A stretch of DNA of 9,640 bases from an uncultured Oscillospiraceae bacterium (GTDB lineage Bacteria; Bacillota; Clostridia; Oscillospirales; Acutalibacteraceae), in NCBI GenBank assembly GCA_900544515.1, contig UQVI01000067.1:1-9640 (forward strand). Direction: 5' to 3'. Position numbers and translations under genes: made by a program. The notes under the pieces are model-generated. The model worked only from the letters and a program-made list of their open reading frames with translations, was not told where the DNA came from and did not search any database. How positions within the stretch are numbered: position 1 is the stretch's first letter; each line of letters opens with the position of its first letter. Of the stretch, positions 6,914-9,640 are shown in pieces.

Positions 6914-8014
6914 ATGACATATGAAAATGCATTAAACTTTATAATAAAAAAGCAAAGTCTCGGCATTAAGCCGGGACTTGCTCGTATATCTGCATTGCTT
7001 GATGCTATGGGCAATCCGCAGAATGATTTGAAAATAGTCCATATTGCCGGTACGAACGGCAAAGGCACTGTTGCTTATACAATTGCCGATACTCTGATTG
7101 ATAACGGATTTAAGGTTGGTCTTTTTACATCTCCTTATGTGCTTGATTACCGCGAGCAGATTCAGCTTAATGGTAATTTTATCAGCGAAGAGGATCTAGC
7201 CTATTATGTGGAAAAATATCAGCATAACGACTGCACTGAGTTTGAAATGCTTACTGCAATTATGTATAAATACTTTGCAGATAAAAAAGTAGATTACGCT
7301 GTTGTTGAGTGCGGTATGGGCGGTGCAAATGATTCAACGAATGTTGAAAAAGAAAATCTTTCGGTTATCACATCCATTGCTCTTGACCATACAAATTTTC
7401 TTGGCGATACGATTGAAGAAATTGCTCTGGAAAAGGCAGGAATCATTAAAGAAAACTGCACCTGTGTGCTTTATCCCAATCCGGAGGTTGAGCATATTTT
7501 TGAACAGGTGTGCAAAGAAAAAAATGCAAAGCTTGTTAAAAATGACTGTAATAAAAGTGATTCCTTTTTTGCAAAGAATCACACTACTGCGGCATATGCA
7601 CTGTTTGAACTTGGGTTAAAGGTGAATGTTACTTTATCTGTTCCTTTGGGCAGACAGAGTTATAGCAAAAACGGTATTTTGTTTGACGGCGGTCATAATG
7701 TTGATGCCGCACGTGCCCTTGAATGGATTCTCAATAATAATGTTGCTGTTATCGGTATGATGCGTGATAAGAATGTTGACGGTTATCTGTCAGTTGTTGC
7801 ACCGCATTGTAAAAAGATTATTGCAACAACACCGACTAATCCTCGTTCAATGCCTGCCGCCCGGCTTAAAGAAATAGCAGCGAAATACTGTAATGATGTC
7901 ATTGCAATTGATTCACCTGTTGAAGCCGTTCGTTACGGAAGGGAAAATGGACTTGATTTAATCTGCGGCTCTTTCTATCTTATAAGAGATGTTATAAAAG
8001 AATTTGATGAATAA
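6914..8014 (+). CDS. folC: Folylpolyglutamate synthase / dihydrofolate synthase (compact)
   Basis: This Mur-ligase-family ATP-dependent enzyme adds glutamate to dihydropteroate and/or to folates in the cytosol. It has the P-loop GTNGKGT (46-52), FTSPYV (71-76), VECGMGG (131-137), ITSIALDHT with the AGIIK block (152-179), DGGHN (258-262) at the domain junction and CGSFYLI (351-357) near the end. At 366 residues it is about 50-60 shorter than the usual 420-430. The gap falls between AGIIK and DGGHN (79 residues here), where the last strands of the ATPase domain are normally found; the usual WPGRxE is replaced by PLGRQ. The frame is unbroken and all nucleotide-binding motifs remain, so it is probably functional. 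It likely shares valS transcripts under the T-box. The ATG is preceded by no usual SD. A strong terminator follows. Confidence 0.9.
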   Translation: MTYENALNFIIKKQSLGIKPGLARISALLDAMGNPQNDLKIVHIAGTNGKGTVAYTIADTLIDNGFKVGLFTSPYVLDYREQIQLNGNFISEEDLAYYVEKYQHNDCTEFEMLTAIMYKYFADKKVDYAVVECGMGGANDSTNVEKENLSVITSIALDHTNFLGDTIEEIALEKAGIIKENCTCVLYPNPEVEHIFEQVCKEKNAKLVKNDCNKSDSFFAKNHTTAAYALFELGLKVNVTLSVPLGRQSYSKNGILFDGGHNVDAARALEWILNNNVAVIGMMRDKNVDGYLSVVAPHCKKIIATTPTNPRSMPAARLKEIAAKYCNDVIAIDSPVEAVRYGRENGLDLICGSFYLIRDVIKEFDE

Positions 8015-8034
8015 CAAAATACGATAAAATATTC

Positions 8035-8074
8035 AATACCAATCTGCTACTATGTTTGCAGATTGGTATTTTTT
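8035..8074 (+). terminator. Intrinsic terminator between folC and spoIIAA
   Basis: A perfect 13-bp stem (AATACCAATCTGC 8035-8047 / GCAGATTGGTATT 8058-8070) with a 10-nt loop ends in six T (8069-8074). It closes the valS-folC unit, but it stands only 26 bases before the spoIIAA start, leaving no space for a separate promoter in between. Confidence 0.92.
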
Positions 8075-8100
8075 GTTGCCGATTTTTAGGAGTGAAGATA

Positions 8101-8436
8101 ATGAATGTTACGATTGAGGCAAGCGGAAGTATCGTTATTGCCTACCTTATCGGTGAAATTGATCACCACACAGCAGCTGATGTAAGAGAGAAGATTGACA
8201 GTATTATCAAATATAAAAAGCCGAATCATTTAATCATTGATTTCAGAAATGTTACCTTTATGGATTCCTCAGGCATCGGTCTTGTTATGGGCAGGTACAG
8301 GCTTATGCAGAGCATTTCACCCACTGCAAGCCTTGAAATTAAAAATGTTACCGCACAGGCCAAAAAGATTATGGAGCTGGCAGGACTGGGCAGAATCGCA
8401 GTTATTAAGGAGTATAAAAATGAAGAAAATGAATGA
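8101..8436 (+). CDS. spoIIAA: Anti-sigma F factor antagonist SpoIIAA
   Basis: This 111-residue STAS-domain protein is the anti-anti-sigma factor of the forespore switch. Unphosphorylated SpoIIAA binds SpoIIAB and frees SigF; SpoIIAB inactivates it by serine phosphorylation and the phosphatase SpoIIE restores it. The sequence carries GEIDHHTA (residues 18-25), identical in key positions to Bacillus subtilis SpoIIAA, and FMDSSGIGLVMGRY (53-66). Ser56 corresponds to the phosphorylated Ser58 there. The ATG is fixed by AGGAG (8088-8092) at 8-base spacing; an in-frame TTG at 8056 lies inside the terminator and is rejected. The 3' end overlaps spoIIAB by 17 bp, indicating translational coupling. First gene of the three-gene spoIIA operon. 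Confidence 0.96.
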   Translation: MNVTIEASGSIVIAYLIGEIDHHTAADVREKIDSIIKYKKPNHLIIDFRNVTFMDSSGIGLVMGRYRLMQSISPTASLEIKNVTAQAKKIMELAGLGRIAVIKEYKNEENE

Positions 8437-8857
8437 ATTCAGATTAACGATAGACAGTAAGAGTATCAATGAGGCATTTGCAAGGGTAGTGGTTTCTTCC
8501 TTTGTAACACCGCTTGATCCGACCCTTGAGGAGATTGCCGATTTAAAAACGGCTGTCAGTGAGGCGGTTACCAACTGTATCGTCCACGCGTATAAAAATA
8601 CATGCGGAAAGATTTACATAACAGGCTCAGTAGATGAAAAGAATACAGTAAAGGTAACAATCCGTGACAAGGGCTGCGGTATTCCTGATATCGGACAGGC
8701 TATGACGCCGCTGTTTACAACAGGTGAGGGGGACAGAGCAGGTCTTGGTTTCACTGTTATGGAGAGCTTCTGCGACTCTGTTCGTGTACGCTCAAAGCAG
8801 GACAAGGGTACCACCGTAACGCTTTCAAAGAAAATTGAAGGGAAATCAAAATGGTAA
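8420..8857 (+). CDS. spoIIAB: Anti-sigma F factor / serine kinase SpoIIAB
   Basis: This 145-residue protein of the GHKL ATPase/kinase fold binds SigF and phosphorylates SpoIIAA. Visible are FARVVVSSF (20-28; Arg22 aligns with the SpoIIAB Arg20 that contacts SigF and SpoIIAA), the N-box EAVTNCIVHAY (48-58, Glu48 and Asn52), the G1 box RDKGCGI (82-88) and the lid/G2 region GEGDRAGLGFTVMESF (102-117). Length equals that of the Bacillus protein (146). The start ATG at 8420 follows AAGGAG (8407-8412) by 7 bases and lies inside the end of spoIIAA; the second ATG at 8429 is possible but less well spaced. Its stop overlaps the sigF start by 7 bp. Confidence 0.96.
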   Translation: MKKMNEFRLTIDSKSINEAFARVVVSSFVTPLDPTLEEIADLKTAVSEAVTNCIVHAYKNTCGKIYITGSVDEKNTVKVTIRDKGCGIPDIGQAMTPLFTTGEGDRAGLGFTVMESFCDSVRVRSKQDKGTTVTLSKKIEGKSKW

Positions 8858-9507
8858 CAGATACCAGAGAGGAAATGATAAGTCAGAATATCGGACTTGT
8901 CCATTCCATTGCAAATCGTTTTCGCGGCAGAGGGGCAGACTATGATGATTTGTTCCAGAGCGGCTGCGTGGGGCTCATAAAGGCTGTAGATAACTTTGAT
9001 GCGTCAAAGGGCTTTGCTTTTTCTACCTACGCAGTTCCTGTGATAATGGGCGAAATCAAACGTATCTTCCGTGACGGCGGTGCAATTAAGGTCAGTCGTT
9101 CCCTTAAAGAAAAGGCGATCAAAGCACAGACGCTCAGAGATAAGTTCGTTAAACGAGAACTCAGAGAGCCCACTGTTTCCGAATTATCGCAAATGCTGGG
9201 TTGCTCACTGGAGGAAACAGCAGAGGTGCTGAATGTTATCGCCCCTATGATTTCCCTGAATTCCTCCGGTGAGGACGGAGAAAATACATTGGATATTCCG
9301 ATTGATGAAAGTGATATGCTGTTTGATCGACTATCCGTTCATCAGCTTATCACACACCTTGATAAAACGGAGCAACAGATTATTAACCTGCGGTATTATA
9401 AAGGCTATACGCAGTCAAAAACAGCAAAGGACTTGGGCGTATCCCAAGTCCAGATTTCACGTAAAGAAAAAGCAATACTCCAAAAGCTCAGAAAGCTGAT
9501 GGAGTAG
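8851..9507 (+). CDS. sigF: RNA polymerase sporulation sigma factor SigF
   Basis: This 218-residue sigma-70 family factor directs early forespore transcription and is held inactive by SpoIIAB. Region 2 spans about residues 8-85, with DLFQSGCVGLIKAVDNFD (33-50), FSTYAVPVIMGEIKR (57-71) and the sporulation-sigma pattern RDGGAIKVSRSLKEKA. A region 3 helix block (about 86-135) follows. Region 4 (168-216) has RYYKGYTQSKTAKDLGVSQVQISR-like helix-turn-helix content. SigG and SigF are alike; its place as third gene of the spoIIA operon decides for SigF. It is shorter than the Bacillus protein (about 255) because the N-terminal extension before region 2 is nearly absent. Initiation at 8851 overlaps spoIIAB and is preceded by GAAGGGA (8838-8844), so translation is probably coupled. 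Confidence 0.94.
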   Translation: MVTDTREEMISQNIGLVHSIANRFRGRGADYDDLFQSGCVGLIKAVDNFDASKGFAFSTYAVPVIMGEIKRIFRDGGAIKVSRSLKEKAIKAQTLRDKFVKRELREPTVSELSQMLGCSLEETAEVLNVIAPMISLNSSGEDGENTLDIPIDESDMLFDRLSVHQLITHLDKTEQQIINLRYYKGYTQSKTAKDLGVSQVQISRKEKAILQKLRKLME

Positions 9508-9544
9508 TATTTAATCTTATAGTTTAGCGAACTGAATATCGACA

Positions 9545-9609
9545 GCCTGAAGATGCAAAAAACAGGCATATCTGCACATTTTTTCTCTTGCCATACGACA
9601 GTATGCCTG
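9545..9609. repeat. Overlapping weak inverted repeats downstream of sigF
   Basis: GCCTG (9545-9549) can pair with CAGGC (9563-9567), and a run of six T follows at 9579-9584; this may be a weak terminator for the spoIIA operon. The same CAGGCATA (9563-9570) can instead pair with TATGCCTG (9602-9609). No gene is recognised in 9508-9640. The window ends before it can be seen whether the second repeat belongs to a larger element. Confidence 0.35.
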
Positions 9610-9640
9610 CGAAAAAGAAATGCACAGTTATACACTATTC

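Noticed and set aside
8237..8419. Upstream extension of spoIIAB
   Set aside because: It is an out-of-frame run through spoIIAA; the ATG at 8420 has a good SD and gives the family length.
9405..9635. Minus-strand reading frame of 76 codons
   Set aside because: It lies antisense to the 3' end of sigF and the following inverted repeats, with no domain; it is probably chance.
1..9640. CRISPR array, phage genes, toxin-antitoxin pair or biosynthetic cluster
   Set aside because: No regularly spaced direct repeats and no proteins of these classes were seen; the genes present are housekeeping, sporulation or single enzymes.

Overview
The window looks like a piece of a low-GC, spore-forming Firmicutes chromosome, most likely an Oscillospiraceae/Ruminococcaceae-type gut clostridium. 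This rests on AT-rich codon use (my impression by eye, not computed), a complete spoIIAA-spoIIAB-sigF operon, a valine T-box ahead of valS-folC, and a DUF6512-type membrane protein. The genus cannot be fixed from the sequence alone. The first 46 bases are not genomic: they are the end of an Illumina Nextera i7 adapter (index plus Tn5 mosaic end). The window therefore starts at an untrimmed contig or read edge, and the first gene is cut there.

Left part (47-3634): a 5'-truncated membrane-embedded M28-type zinc peptidase with its own terminator; an intergenic palindromic element of 93 bp with 14-bp terminal inverted repeats and a 5-bp flanking direct repeat (MITE-like); a PHP-family phosphatase (HisK-like); a convergent DUF6512 membrane protein whose 3' end overlaps the phosphatase gene by 17 bp; and a divergent alpha/beta-hydrolase (esterase-like).

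Middle part (3643-8074): tRNA-Ser(GCT) with promoter and terminator, then a T-box leader with a GUA (Val) specifier, a T-box bulge matching a tRNA with discriminator A, and an intrinsic terminator. The leader controls valS (valyl-tRNA synthetase) and probably the following folC (folylpolyglutamate synthase/dihydrofolate synthase). The folC product is unusually short, and its start codon has no ordinary Shine-Dalgarno but sits behind a GC-rich hairpin. A strong terminator follows folC.

Right part (8088-9507): the forespore sigma-factor module. SpoIIAA (anti-anti-sigma, STAS), SpoIIAB (anti-sigma kinase) and SigF overlap by 17 and 7 bp and are translationally coupled. SpoIIAB holds SigF inactive and phosphorylates SpoIIAA; unphosphorylated SpoIIAA releases SigF in the forespore. 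The last 133 bases carry only weak inverted repeats.

Most of the window is ordinary housekeeping and sporulation DNA. I see no convincing new multi-gene system. The items most worth a second look are the M28 peptidase with a membrane hairpin inside its catalytic domain, the MITE-like element, the compact FolC, and the terminator squeezed directly in front of spoIIAA.
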